DNA of 64,000 bases from NCBI GenBank assembly GCA_944472155.2, contig OX235272.1:99144020-99208019 (forward strand). Direction: 5' to 3'. A program made the translations under genes and the position numbers. Of the stretch, positions 24,035-35,850 are shown in pieces; within the stretch, counting starts at the first letter, position 1, and each line of letters starts with the position of its first letter. The DNA is from Trichobilharzia szidati. Its lineage: Eukaryota > Platyhelminthes > Trematoda > Strigeidida > Schistosomatidae. The notes below the pieces were generated by a model. It searched no databases. It was not told where the DNA came from and was given only the letters and a program-made list of their open reading frames with translations.

Positions 24035-24235
24035 GGTTGTTGCTTTCTGTCCCAGTGACTGGTTGGTCAGCAACCTCGCCTGTCAACCTGAAGGGCCTAG
24101 GTTCTATTCCCAGTGGCGACAGGAGTATGTTCTTAGGAAGTGTCCCAGAGTAGGGAGAAACAACTGTTCAGTACACCCTGGTTTCTAATGGTTCTCTAAC
24201 TGATGCGTGAGTTCACGATCAAACTTTAATTTTTA
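24035..24235 (+). mobile_element. SINE-2 copy with head
   Basis: The head begins near tgtcccagtgactggttggt and has B-box side gggcctaggttctattccca. The body follows with agggagaaacaactgttcag, accctggtttctaatggttc and tctaactgatgc. The tail is truncated after about 24,230. Confidence 0.75.
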
Positions 24236-25625
24236 TATTTTATAAAAGAGCAGACTTACATACGTTTGTACATTTCTTTTCATACATTCATTGTTAACCT
24301 CTTAATGACGGTGCACTAGTGCTTCTGAAACTCAGTGAAATGAACGCACACACTTCGAAACAACTGTTTCTTTCTATTTGGTTTCTAATCTGTATTTCTG
24401 GTGACAGTGGTAATATTTAAGTATAAGTTTAATAAGGAAAAAATGAGGTTTTAGAGAATTAAACTTGATGTCATTTCCTGAGGAACAAGTAGTTAAGGTG
24501 AGAGTGTACGATATATATATATATATATTCTCGATTCGTGGCACTTGAAGAATACCTAACACTTTGTATTATCTTTAACATCTTTAGGTATTTTTGTGGT
24601 ATGAGTGTTAATAGTACTACTATTTCCACAAAGTATCCATTAGAGTGAAATAAACATCGAAATTCAGTTGACTAATGGATAAACCAGAGTATATCTTCTT
24701 TTTTGAATAACCAACTATAACTGTACGACCTGTTTACTGATAGTGTAATTACTTTCACAGTCTCTATTTCACTCACACACACATACACACACTCTCTCTC
24801 TCCCTCTTTTAGTGGGCATAATCATTCCCACTTTTTCTGTTAAATATACATCTTAGAACTGATAAATACTTAAAAATGATATTTATGTGAACAGCAGGAA
24901 GTCTATCAGTATAGACTTCCTTTTGTGTGCAATATATGTGCAAAAGACTACTTTAAAAAAAATTGCATCCATACTAATCATACATACGGTCTTCTGCAAG
25001 TTGTATTCTCTGTATTTAGGGTATTTTTGACCTCAAACGAAATATATTACTGTGAAACATGGGATTCAGGTTAACACACATTCATCTTCCCTTCTTTTAT
25101 TTGGAATGTATCGTATTACGTTTATTCCTGTGACTGTCCTACATCTATACAGGCGGACACATGGCTGTGATATTATCAAGTACACATATCGGCCTATATA
25201 TGAATGTGTATTGTAACGTGTGTCAGATATTTATAACTTTAGTTAAAAGGATACTTTTCTCTCACTAAAAAGGAGAATCTTTTCAGTCATTCAACGGGTG
25301 ATTGAGCGAATAACTAAATACGATCTTTTAACCATTTAGAAAATTATTCAACTATTAATTATACATCATTAGAATTAATTATTAACCATCATTAATATTT
25401 TTAGCGTCATTAGTGAAAACCGATAACTGACAGGTGATGGATATACATATTCATCTAATCACACGGTTAGCAACAAATTGAAAGTAACTGTGTGCTTCTG
25501 TCTGGTCAAAACATTCTCTGTTGGATGATGTGGATATGAACATAGTGAGGCTTAAATATAACTGTAATTATATATACAATTTTCTCACAAAATCAGACGA
25601 ACTATCTATAATGAACATAGGTACT
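24236..25625. other. No recognisable gene; two microsatellites
   Basis: Holds an (AT)n tract at about 24,509-24,527 and an (AC)n/(TC)n compound tract at about 24,773-24,805. Otherwise unassigned AT-rich DNA. Confidence 0.45.
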
Positions 25626-25629
25626 TGCT

Positions 25630-26690
25630 CTTGAAATGAGTCATTATTCTAAAATCCCCTTTCTTGATGGTGAACTAATCAGAAAAGCTAATGGAACTTT
25701 AAGGAATCTACATGAAACAGTTAAATGATAAATTTGTACAGCTGGCTACTGATTAAACAAAAGCAAAGTTTCGTTGCATCTCTCTCCACTCATCCCCAAT
25801 GGAACCATATCGATTGCTCTGTAGAAGAAAAATTAGATCTTCTGAAAGAAGTCTTCATTCAAAATGGATATCTACCGAGATTTATTGAGGAAGTCAAACC
25901 TAAAGAGGACTTTACATGAACTTTCATTTCAAGATTGGTCTAATCTTCGACGCCTTCAAGAGAAGAATTTAACATCTTTAAGAAGGACATTCTCTAAGTA
26001 ATACTAACAGTAGTATTCTCCAGAAGCCTAGAAGACGAGATTTCCCATCTGCTCACTTTTATCTACGTATATCAGTTCACTTGTACATGTGCGGCCAGGT
26101 GCATTAATCGTTCGAGAAGTATCCTGTCTAAGAGTGTTCAAGAACACTAATCGACGTGGTTGCGAAAAGGTAGCAGAACTTCCATAAGAAGTGAAATAAC
26201 TGAACACCTAGTTGACACTGGTCACTCTATCTGATTGTATTCCTGCTTCAAAGTGAAAAGCAACCTGACATAGACAATGGTCTTTCTTCTCCTTTTCATT
26301 AATGAAGCTCTAGACATTCAGATAGAGAGTTATTCAAGGAATTCCGCTATCATGGTAATGACCCTGTTGTTTTTAATCAATATGAGACTTAGAAAAAAAA
26401 TTCCAACTCTTCTATTCTTTCCGACCTTTACATAATATCGCTTTTCTTTCATCTCAGTATACATCCTGATTACAAATCACACATTAAATCATTTATCTCA
26501 TTACATAACCCTATCACAATTATTCTATTTCCCTTATCCATTCACTAATATCAGTAGCTATGCATATGTTAACTCCTCCCTTTTTAAATATTCTGTTTTG
26601 TAGAATAAAAACATATATCAATGCAACTGTACAAGTGAATAAATTGAAATCGACGTAAAGTGCCTCTCTGCTGAACTATTTGTTTTGTTT
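25630..26690 (+). pseudogene. PLE-B fragment: RT thumb, linker, GIY-YIG and tail
   Basis: Decayed Penelope-like element on the plus strand. From about 25,648 it reads SKIPFLDGELIRKANGTL, the end of the RT fingers/thumb. The frame at 25,725-25,919 then gives EEKLDLLKEVFIQNGYLPRF, the linker typical of this group (compare LRENGFPPRF at 56.5 kb). At about 26,069 a segment reads YQFTCTCAARCINRSRSILS, aligning with YQFTCPCGARYIGRSTQVLS of the 56-kb copy, so the catalytic YIG has become CIN. Stops and frameshifts separate these pieces. The AT-rich tail to about 26,690 ends with ctatttgttttg, matching the tail end of the 57.1-kb copy. Most of the RT is missing. Confidence 0.8.
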
Positions 26691-26990
26691 TTCATCAATG
26701 TTCGAGTTGGGATTATTCACGAATTACTTTGATCACAATTTATTGAAACCCACCTTCCCTGAAGTATGAACTTTCATCCCCGCTGTTCATGTCACTTTGT
26801 TCTCTTTGCAGACCTCTAATAACAGCTAAATTTTTCTCAATGTAACTCAACAAATCAGACTTCATCACTGTTCACCAATGTCAAAAAGGACTGATATACT
26901 ATCAAATTGGGCTTTTATTAGGTTTTCTTCTTCTGCTTCAGTGTATTTGACAACTTATATTCATGCATTGTTTCTTAGTTACTTTTTTGT

Positions 26991-27035
26991 ATTCCTTTAC
27001 GTTCCCAGTGGAACATAGGGCTTCAAGCTACAGAC
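26991..27035 (-). repeat. SINE-1 3'-end remnant
   Basis: Only the 3' end is present in reverse complement (attcctttacgttcccagtg, then aacatagggcttcaagctac). An RTE tail would look similar, but the closeness to the SINE-1 copies favours SINE-1. Confidence 0.65.
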
Positions 27036-27289
27036 GACTACCTGAGTAATTTTTATATTAGCTGAACAAATAAAATAGCGCCTTATTTCCCTACTTAAGC
27101 ACTGAGGATGATTAGGTCAAATGGAGATTTCATCTTCAGTATTAACTAATCATAAATTACGACGGCCTGCTTAAACTTTGGGCTACCAAAATTTTCCGTC
27201 ACTTATATTGCATCTGATTACTTGGATTTATTTTGTTTTAATTATTCACTTCATGAGTTAATAGTTTCTACTGAGGGCCAGAGCAGTAG

Positions 27290-30200
27290 TTGGGGGCTGG
27301 ACTTGTTTATTTTGAACAAAGAGTACTCTTTTCGACAAATTCAATTATGTGTCCAAATCGTATTACTTACTCTCGCGATTATTTAAAATGTTTTCAACCT
27401 GATGATTTACGCGTTTATAATAACTTTAAGAAAAAGCATCATGGTGAGTGGCAACGATCCTTAAAGTGTACTACAATGCATCAGATAACTGTTCCTGTGA
27501 TTATGAGCACGAATTGCAGGTCATTATCGAACAAGATTAATTACTTCTGTGCTCTATTATTTTTAAATATTTACCTTAATACAGGCGTAATAACGCTTCA
27601 AGCAACTTGGCTCCACGATTCATATGATGACAATTTAATCTCCCTGAATGGTTTAAATATGTACAGACAAAACCGAAGTAGTTCAAGAAAGAAGCGAGGT
27701 GGTGGTGTTGCTACTTTTATCAATTCTCAGTGGTCTGTTACCAACAACGTCTGCTCTAAATTCTCAAATGATAATATTGACTGTATAACTGTTAAATGTC
27801 GACCTAAACATCTGTCTTAGTACAACTTCATCTTTATCACGAACATTTATGTCACACCTTGTTGTAGCACTTCAGAAACATCTATGCTTGCTGATGAATT
27901 CACTATTTCCGCTCCCGCCTCTTTTGGAAACTCAGTGTCCATTGTGACAGGTGATTTTAATTCTAGTGACTGCAGCTTTCTTACAGTGCTAGGTCATGAA
28001 AATGTCGTTAACTTTCCCATGAGACTGGATAATTCTCTTGATCTTGTATTTATAAATTTTTTTATTCCTTCACGTTCCCAGTGGAACATAGGGCTCCAAG
28101 CTACAGGCTTGAAGTTTCTGTAGCAGAGTTTATTTTTACGGGTTGCTGACCTCATGCCCAAACTTCCCTCTTCATCAGTCTTATTACTAGCGAGGTAAAG
28201 GGGTGCGTCGGCCGGGGATCGAACTCCGGACCATGTGCACGGTCGGCCAGCGTCCTAACCGCTGTGCCACCAACGCACGTATTTATAAATGACTGCGGAA
28301 TATACGAAGCTCGTAAAAGAGCCCCACTGTTTAACTCAGATCACTGTATTGTACGGGTTTTACCCAAAATTTATGCAAAGTTACACAAGAGAACCTTCCA
28401 AGGAAATTGTATATGGATGTTACTCTAAGGAGAATCTTAGGGGCATGCTCAGAGACACAAGGTGGGACTTGTTTAGGGAAGACTCCCTTGTTGACACTAT
28501 CTCTAATATTACATGTTATCTCAAATTTAGTCTTGACACCTGTTGTCCCAGAGAAACGCTCTTCATCAGATTTGACCATTTCTCCTCCCCTCAACTTAAA
28601 AAAACTTAGCAGGCGAAAAGAAAAGTTATATAAAATGAAGGATAACACTGGTTTGAAAAGAATTAACATCCTAATAAAGTCTGAAATGCACAGATTGAAT
28701 TCAATTTACAACCAAAAGTTTATATCCTGTAAAAATGCCTCTAATATATGGAAACTTTTTAAAGAAATTACTGGTGGTAAGCAGATGAATAGTATTCCTT
28801 ATTTCTTTGATGTTTGCACACTAAACAAGTCTTTCATACATTCTCCCTCAAATGCCAAACTTTCTAGTGTTACAAGTGTTAATGAAACCTGCTTTCCTGG
28901 TTTCAATACAAATGATGTTCTAAAATGTCTCCAGTCTCTGAACCCTTCTTGTAGCCTAGGTCCGGGTGGTTTGCCTAGTGTTATTCTTAAAAAGTATGCA
29001 GATGTCCTGTGTTATCCCCTCATGGACATATTTAATGAATCTTTTTCCAGAAATGTCGTGCCAGCCGTTTGAAAGGACATGAAAATTGTACCTATATCTA
29101 AGTCGTCTACTGGAACATGTTTTAAATTAAGACCTATTGCTATTACCTCTCCTTTTCTAAAAACTATGGAAAAGTTACTCTTAATTAATCTTCAACCTTC
29201 ACTTTAACGATCTCAAACAATTCGACTATAAACATAGTAGAAGTACTTGAGATGCAGCTGCAGTCTTGTATCATAACATTGTCTCCAGCTTAGACAAGGG
29301 TGCTAAATTTGTTCGCTGCACCTTCCTAGGTTATACATCTGCTTTCGACTCAGTACCTAGGGACATTTTGTTGAACAAGCTTGCTGAAACTCAAATTGAC
29401 TGTTGGGTTATCAAGTGGCTGCATTCTTATTTCTTAGGAAGAAAGCAGTACACAGTATGTCAGGGGAAGTCGTCCACTTCATTGCTTACTGAGGCTGGTA
29501 CCCTTCAAGGCGCTGTCCTTTCTCCTTTTCTGTTTTCTTTCTTCTTGCATAACTTGTCTCACTCTGATGAAATGAACTTTGTTAAGTATGTGGACGATCT
29601 AACTATTTCAGTGTCTGTTAACCGCCAGCCAGACTGTACTAAGATAAGCAGCTTTCTATCAGGAATTAGCAAATGGTCTTCGCCTAACGGCCTTAAACTA
29701 AATCCTTCCAAATATCAGACTGTTAATTTCAGTTTCCAATGTAAACGAAAGTTAAATGAAGCTGTTGGTTCCTATGACCATTGCAAAATTGATGATAGTG
29801 ATATAGAAACCAAGTCTGAAGTTAAGTATCTTGGATTAATTCTTTCTTCTGATCTATCCTTGTGTTCCCATGTTTTAGCGATTTCTAAGAAAATATTTCG
29901 TCTGACTTTTTACACTAAGAAGTTAAGGCACTCAGGCATAACCCAACCTCTCCTCGTTTTACAGTTTGTCAACTCGTGCATCTTACCTATTCTTCTTTAC
30001 TGTTCACCATTATTCTTTCCTGGATTGCTTGAAAAAGACTATGTCATTCTTCGTAGAGCTCTGAAGACTGAGTGTCAGTAGGGCGAGTGGCAGCTGTCCC
30101 ATTGGGCCATATAGTTGACATCGTCATTGATAGGCACTTGATTTCATGCAACAAATTTGCTAAAGGGATTTTGTCAGACTGTGGGCATCCACCTCAGCAC

Positions 30201-30371
30201 CCGCAGCTCCAACCTTCTGTCTCCTCAGGTAAAACAAGAAGTCATTTCGAAAGACTTCATGCACGTACGTCGAAGTATAAAAATTCTATTGTACCATATT
30301 TGGCACGTACTCTGTGTGATGAAAATGGTGTTAGGCATGAACTAACTAACCTTCTTTGCACTAGTAAATAA
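27290..30371 (+). pseudogene. CR1-like ORF2: APE endonuclease and reverse transcriptase
   Basis: The frame from 27,290 opens with a TYSRDYL-type lead and an exonuclease/phosphatase endonuclease: STNCRSLSNK, then ITLQATWL (the usual catalytic Glu of ETWL is Ala), KKRGGGVATFI, one TAG stop near 27,818, VTGDFNSSD near 27,945, and LDLVFIN. SINE-1 interrupts here. After it come INDCGIYE and SDHCIVRV. A frameshift follows near 28,400 and another near 28,600, then NPSCSLGPGGLPSVILKK, a TGA where VPAVWKDMK is expected, KLRPIAITSPFLKTMEKLL, a frameshift and a second TGA near 29,250. The RT core is open from 29,266 to 30,081: TSAFDSVPRDIL, GTLQGAVLSPFLFS and KYVDDLTI with YVDD at 29,587-29,598. A last frameshift leads into the C-terminal frame 30,072-30,371 (VIDRHLISCNKFAKGIL, YKNSIVPYL). 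The enzyme is inactive. Confidence 0.9.
28046..28290 (-). mobile_element. SINE-1 inserted in the CR1-like endonuclease, 12-bp TSD
   Basis: Exact direct repeat gtatttataaat at 28,046-28,057 and 28,279-28,290. The SINE body is 28,058-28,278. Removing the SINE and one repeat restores the expected LDLVFIN-D junction of the host endonuclease, so the insertion point is certain. On the minus strand the 5' end gtgcgttgg (28,278-28,270) can pair with ccgacgcac (complement of 28,203-28,211), an acceptor-stem-like pairing, and the anticodon-position palindrome is slightly altered (gaccgtgcacatggtc). The 3' end has T/A-rich sequence after ccactgggaacgtgaaggaa. Confidence 0.95.
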
Positions 30372-30471
30372 ACCATTTCCTCCATCCTTACAACATCAAC
30401 CTTTATTGTTATTGTACTTCTTATATTTATAATCCTCTCAATTTTTTTGTTTTTGTTTATTTTTTTCATAA

Positions 30472-30689
30472 GTCGGTTAGGACGCTCGCCGACCATGCAC
30501 ATGGTCCGGGGTTAGAAACCCGGCCGACGCACTCCTTTACCTCGCTAAGCCAGAACTAAAGCTGGTGAAGAGGAAAGGTTGGGCATGAGGCTAGCAACCT
30601 CATCCTATAAAATAAACACTGCTACAGAAACTTCAAGCCTGTAGCTTGGAGCCCTATGTTCCACTGGGAACGTGAAGGAATAAAAAAAT
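30472..30689 (+). mobile_element. SINE-1, 5'-truncated, in CR1-like 3' region
   Basis: Starts within the tRNA-like head at cggttaggacgctcgccgac, lacking roughly the first 20 nt. It keeps the anticodon-position palindrome gaccatgcacatggtc (30,491-30,506), a T-arm-like ccggggttagaaacccgg and the acceptor 3' side ccgacgcac (30,534-30,542). The body and 3' end ccactgggaacgtgaaggaa are nearly identical to those of the 14,987 and 28,058 copies. I could not find a duplication; the left junction lies in a T-rich tract. Confidence 0.9.
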
Positions 30690-31034
30690 AATAACTGTTA
30701 ATTTTGTATTTCCCCTCACCATACTATATCAACAGAACATTAGATTCAATAATCTAAAACATGCTAAAATTTCCAAACTGAATTGACAATACTGTTTGAA
30801 ACAAACTCACTGTTATTATTATTATTATTATATTTAATATTCTCATTTCGTACTTCGAATATTTTTGACTTTATATCGTAAAAGTGGACAAATTCCTCTG
30901 GTTAGTTTTTGTTTTAATTTTTAATTTTATTTATATTTTGAGTAAATCAGATGCAGTATTGTGACAAATGCTGAGAATTCTATTCTGTATTATAAGTACT
31001 GTTCTTGGAATAAAGTAGATTATTATTATTATCA

Positions 31035-32625
31035 GTGAATTTGCATAAGTAGCAGTTCTTTTTTTAAATGATAAACTATAACTCTACACCTTATTTAGTG
31101 GTCACAATTGTGACATTATTCGTTACTACCAAAACTCAAGCATTTCGGTGTGAACTCAGGAACCAATCGACACGTTCTTCTTTATAACCTGTCAAACCTC
31201 TTGGAGTCACACACGGTCCAAAATTGTGTCCCACAACATCAGAAAGACAATTTAAGTGACAGAATCTGTGGTATTATTTAGTAATAATAACATATGAAGA
31301 TAAAAAATTATCTCAACAGTACCGTCTGGTAGCTATAGAGTCCAAACATATCTGAGATACAAAATATTTGCTGTACAACAAAGTCAACTGACCAGGCATA
31401 TTTATAAATTACCTGAGAATCAGTAAGAAAATTTCCAAAAAGGTAGGATCAAAACTCTTTCTACAAAAATTAAACAGAACAAACACGTTTTCTTCAAACA
31501 GCCCAGGGTCAGGCAGTCACTAAATGACGCAATCATGACTTCACACAGATAAAGTCGAAGTCGTGAAACAACCTGTTGTCAACATCATTGTTATTAACAC
31601 TGTCATCCAACAACAAAGAGAAGCATTACAATTAGGGACCAACCAAAAACAAAGACAATCAATAAGGTCAAAAGAAGATATTCATAAGTCTGAATAAAGA
31701 TATGCAGCTTAGAGGAAAAAGGATAGCGACTGTAAAATTGCAGATCGATTATCTTGCTGCATTACTTCCATTATGTTTTAAAACAGGTGTAATGGATTTA
31801 TCCTTCACGGTAATAAATGCTAACATCAGCAAGTGGGTGAAATTGTCTTAAAAAGGCATAGTTTCATGATGTGATATATCAAATTATTGTCTCATCAGTT
31901 TAGCTACCAGGGAATGTTGAGGATTGATATTAGTTAGCTTCTGAAAACCATTACGCTTTAGAAATCATTCATCGTTATTACTCAACACTTCTTTAAATGC
32001 AGTTGTAGGCGGACTAAAATAACCACTCCAGCTGCTTCTCAAGAACAAAAATACTTCGTCTATGCTCTATTTTACTAAAAATCTTTGGTATAAACGTAAT
32101 CCTAAGTAGGAAAAAAACAGATGAAAATTTAAAAAAGATGGATGAGGTGAAATATTAATCTCCTCTGCTGTTTATTTGTCACGTGCAATAAAAAAATTTC
32201 TGAAAGGATTAAACTTAGAAAGTTTCTATTCCAAAGAAAGCTTCATATCTCAACTTTTCAACCAATACACCGCAATTTGTTAAACAGGCATAACCAAAAT
32301 GCACACGTGAGTGTGTGGGTGAAAAAGAACCCCGGGTTTATACAACAACACCTTAATTATCACAAACAATTAGACTTACTCCACTTTTATTACTCCTCTC
32401 ATTACATAATGGCTTAGTCAAAAGATTAATCATTTTACTGAAATTATTTGGGAATGCGAAATGAGTAGGTACACACGTGTCATATTTAATTTCTCATAAT
32501 GACTGAAAATTTAACATTTCATGAACGTTATACCTACGGAAAAAAGTTAAATTTATCAGGTGATAATGAAGGAAGCTTCGTCACACCTAAATAGAACTTT
32601 ATTATTATATTATTTATAGGAGCAA
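31035..32625. other. No recognisable gene
   Basis: About 1.6 kb of AT-rich sequence without frames or repeats that I can assign. Confidence 0.45.
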
Positions 32626-32627
32626 AT

Positions 32628-32800
32628 TTGTAGCAATTTGATTTCTTTGAAGTTCGATCACAAATTGACATCAGTTAGACAACCGCTGAAAACCAGCAGG
32701 GAGTATTGGACATCTGGTTCGTCCTGTTTTGGGACTCTTTATCAGTACTCATCCACTGGATTCGAACCCAGGACTTATATTAGCTTTAGAGTTAAAACTT
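32628..32800 (-). mobile_element. SINE-2 copy, 3' half and part of head
   Basis: Contains caatttgatttctttgaagt (3' end side), ttgacatcagttagacaacc, ctggttcgtcctgttttggg and gattcgaacccaggact, the B-box side of the head in reverse. The A-box side is missing. Confidence 0.75.
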
Positions 32801-32929
32801 CTGTTCTGAGAATAATGATGAAGAAGAATTAATATCATTATAGCACTATTACAGTAGGCCTCTTTATAGTTGAAAAGGTTCCGTTTCATAATATTTCAAT
32901 AGGAGAAAAGATGGTGAATTCCTCCAGCA

Positions 32930-33470
32930 ATGTTTTGTCGATCTTTAAGAAGACAAATCCTGATTGGTATTCAAACTTTGATCCCCAAAGGAGCGTTTAA
33001 TACATTTAGATAGACAATTTTTAATTACTTCAGTGATAGGCGTCACTGAAACAGTTCAGTACATCTAAGTAGAAAGAGAAACCTTGTCCATTCTCGATGT
33101 TTCGGGAAATTCAAAGATCTTCTCTAAAGATACGCTTGATAAAGTACTGGAAAATCTTAAAATGATGGATATCCTAGATGGTTCACTAAAAAAAAAGATG
33201 AGGAAAGAAACCACTTTCGGCCACATCATAGTGCAAATGAATATACTATTTATAAGTTTTAAATTCAAAGGTGAAGTACTGCCAGAACATGACTTAGAGA
33301 TCAATCTGGACGAGAAATATAGTTTTGAAACGATCGACAAACGAGAACTTTATGTTCAAAATGAAAACACTGAGGCACTGTTCCTACCAATGGCCAGACG
33401 GATTAAAAATTTCCTCCCCTCTCTAAGAGTGTCTTTCCCTCTTATCTCTTTCTCTTTTGCTTTGTAAACT
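32930..33470 (+). pseudogene. PLE-B-like fragment: RT thumb and linker
   Basis: Degraded Penelope-like coding DNA on the plus strand in two interleaved frames. At about 32,958 it reads DWYSNFDPQ, relative of the thumb word for this group. The frame from 33,084 gives KIFSKDTLDKVLENLKM; the neighbouring frame at about 33,164 gives NDGYPRWFTKKK, like NGFPPRFINKN at 56.5 kb. The first frame resumes with ILFISFKFKGEVL, like VLYMSLEFKGDLA at 56.4 kb. So at least two small indels have shifted the frame. No GIY-YIG core is visible downstream. The pyrimidine-rich sequence to about 33,780 may be tail but I cannot confirm it. Confidence 0.65.
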
Positions 33471-35046
33471 ATTTTTTAAAATATCCTTTTATCTTCGTCC
33501 TGACAGTTTTAGTCACAATGTTTTATCATTTATACTCTTCATCCTAGCATCAATCCAAAACTAAAGAATTTTCCATTTGTACTACTCTGACTTATTACTA
33601 GTAATACTACCTCTTCTCTCAATACATAACTCCACCTCTTTCAGTTCACATATTGCTTATATCACGGTGAACTACCAACCCCAGTCTCACTACCTCCTCT
33701 TTATGCCTTAGCCTTTTGTACTAGTGACCCACCTGACACCTTTTACAACCTTGAAATGACTTTTCAGTTTTCCTGCCCCACATAGGATGAATACACTATG
33801 ACCAGTCATCATCATGGTCTCATATTTCACAATATTTTGCAATTGCATTCAGCCAAACACGTTTGTCAAGCGAATACTATTTATTTTGTCAGTCCATAAC
33901 TAATCTGTTATTTTACGTAAAAATGTAACCGCCGCATAACTGGCCGTTATTGTAACGATAAATATTATATTTTATAACTGGAAGAACCTGAAGAGAATTT
34001 ATCGAAAGGAAATGTACTGAGGTCAGATTAACTTTTAATCCCAAACTGACACTTTTTCTGATATAGCTAAAATTAGTCTGATCAAGTGTATTGAACGTCC
34101 TTTCTATGCTGCTAACTGATACCGTTGATGCTGAAGACAAACATGTGAAATAAACTGCATTTTCATACAATACTTTATACTACTTAACAGTAAATCTAAC
34201 AGATGCCTTCTGTTCAATTTGGTACTTATTTAGTGGATTAAAATTCATCCAGTTTTTGGTGTTCTAAGTGAGGTTTTAATTTAACACTAGTCGTTTCAAA
34301 CGCCAGAAACTTATGTACCTAACTGCAAACTTCCTTCTAATTCAGTATTTGACTTTGAAAATTACTGAGAAAACATAACGTTCAGTGAAGATGTCTTTGT
34401 GATTATTTCATTCTCATAGGCTATATGATTCCAATTTTTAAACATTTTCTTTATGTAAGTTAGTATGGGTACAAAGATGAAATTAAACAGAGAACACGCT
34501 CGATGTGACTTCCAGTTTGTAGAACCATTCCAAGTGTTGATAATTTCGCTTTGGCCACAGACAACCTAACTGGCGGCAATAAATAGCACACTGAATCTAT
34601 ACAGAATAATGCTGAAGGGGAAAGTTTGAGAAGTGCAACAATCCAAATCTTATTCATTCGTTAACGGACAGAAGCGTTTTTGTTATAGTGCAGATTGAAG
34701 TGACTAGCGAAAGAGGAATGATTTTGAATCGCTTTTATATTGCTTACACCAGAATCAGATATATACCCTTATTTAGTTGTTTATAAAACACATCATAAAG
34801 TAGGGATTATTAACAGCTTCACAATGAAGACCAAATATCTCTCTTAAATCCGCATTCCCTTTTATATTAAAATAGTAGATATAACTTTTAAGGACTATTT
34901 TTATCTCCTCAACAATAAGGTGATTAGAATGAAAATAGTGAGGCAAATGAGATTTATTGGAAGTCAAAATGGAAATTTTATCGGAGAATTGGAAACACTA
35001 AATGATCATTGCCATGGTTACCTACATCAAATACCACATTAAATCT
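33471..35046. other. No recognisable gene
   Basis: A pyrimidine-rich stretch (about 33,480-33,780) is followed by AT-rich sequence. Small frames on the minus strand (33,913-34,170; 34,460-34,657) lack family features. Confidence 0.4.
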
Positions 35047-35372
35047 TATTATTATTAATTCCTTTAATTCCTAGAGGAACATAGGGCTTCAACAGCATAT
35101 CTCCATTGCGTTCGGTTCTCTGCAAACGTTTTCATCACCTGGCTCCACTTTCTGGCCATATGCTTTCATTTACTCTTCACGTGACCTCTTCCATGTCACC
35201 CTCGGACGACCAACTCGCCACTTTCCATTCGGGTTCCACTCGAGAGCCTAGCGTGTGATGTCACCTGATGGTTTGTTTTCTCAGAGTATGGCCAATCCAC
35301 TTCCATTTCTTCCTGCATATTTGTTGCACAATCGGTTCCTGCTGGGTTGGTTCACTCCCAGAGATCCCTCCC
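35047..35372 (-). pseudogene. RTE-clade retrotransposon 3' fragment
   Basis: On the minus strand this encodes the C-terminal end of an RTE reverse transcriptase in pieces: CDITRxALEWNPNGKW, then RVGRPRVTWKRS and MKAYGQK, the usual order in this clade (ITRQALxWNPxGKRxxGRPRxTWRR by family knowledge). Stops interrupt it. The element's 3' end is at the low-coordinate side, reading gccctatgttcctctaggaa followed by an ATT-rich tail. A TA microsatellite sits at the truncated 5' side (about 35,381). Confidence 0.85.
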
Positions 35373-35379
35373 TGTTATT

Positions 35380-35402
35380 GATCTATATATATATATATAT
35401 TA
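35380..35402. repeat. (TA)n microsatellite
   Basis: About ten TA units directly beyond the truncated edge of the RTE fragment. Confidence 0.9.
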
Positions 35403-35524
35403 CATGGTACATATACATTATATATTATAATATATTATTTAATTCAATTTGTGCTCTTTTGTAAACCAAACCATTTCTTCATATATTGTCAGTACGTTAA
35501 AAAAGTTTAATTTCTGAATGTCTG

Positions 35525-35850
35525 TTTGCAAGGCTTTGATTGATTTCAGGTTTGATCACAAACTGATATCTGTTAGAGAACTACTGAAAACCAGTGGTCC
35601 AATGCAGGACCTTCAGTTGACAAGACGAGCTAGTTCATCATTCGTTCAAAGGGACGGAATCCAATGACCCATCAATTCTAACTTCTGTCATCTCACGATA
35701 TATAGCCCGACAGCCAGCCAATGTCACTGGTAAGTATTTGTTCCTTGTGGGGTCATGGATATCTATTACTGAAGAATCCGAAACAAGGATGAAGTAGCTG
35801 CTCATTACTCCCTGGATTCCAGTGGTGCTCTAACTGAAGATAGTTCATGT
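35525..35850. mobile_element. SINE-2 pair in head-to-head orientation
   Basis: 35,525-35,735 is a minus-strand SINE-2 (gctttgattgatttcaggtt, gatatctgttagagaactac, then the head-side block caggaccttcagttgacaag), lacking the middle of the body. 35,735-35,850 is plus-strand and carries that middle part (gaatccgaaacaaggatgaa, gattccagtggtgctctaac). The right half stops before the 3' end. It could be two insertions or one copy with an internal inversion. Confidence 0.7.

Larger units (their letters stand above)
27280..31034 (+). mobile_element. CR1-superfamily non-LTR retrotransposon, decayed
   Basis: The main coding region (endonuclease, RT, C-terminus) runs from 27,290 to 30,371. It is followed by a long AT-rich 3' region with an AATAAA at 31,009-31,014 and a terminal TTA-repeat at about 31,020-31,032, which I take as the 3' end. 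No separate ORF1 is visible upstream, so the element is probably 5'-truncated or begins near ORF2. It carries two SINE-1 insertions, at 28,058 and 30,472. Clade placement (CR1-like, as in schistosome SR1-type elements) rests on the endonuclease and C-terminal wording and has moderate certainty. The 5' boundary is not defined by a duplication. Confidence 0.82.

Noticed and set aside
28331..28669. 112-codon minus-strand ORF
   Set aside because: Antisense shadow of the CR1-like coding region.
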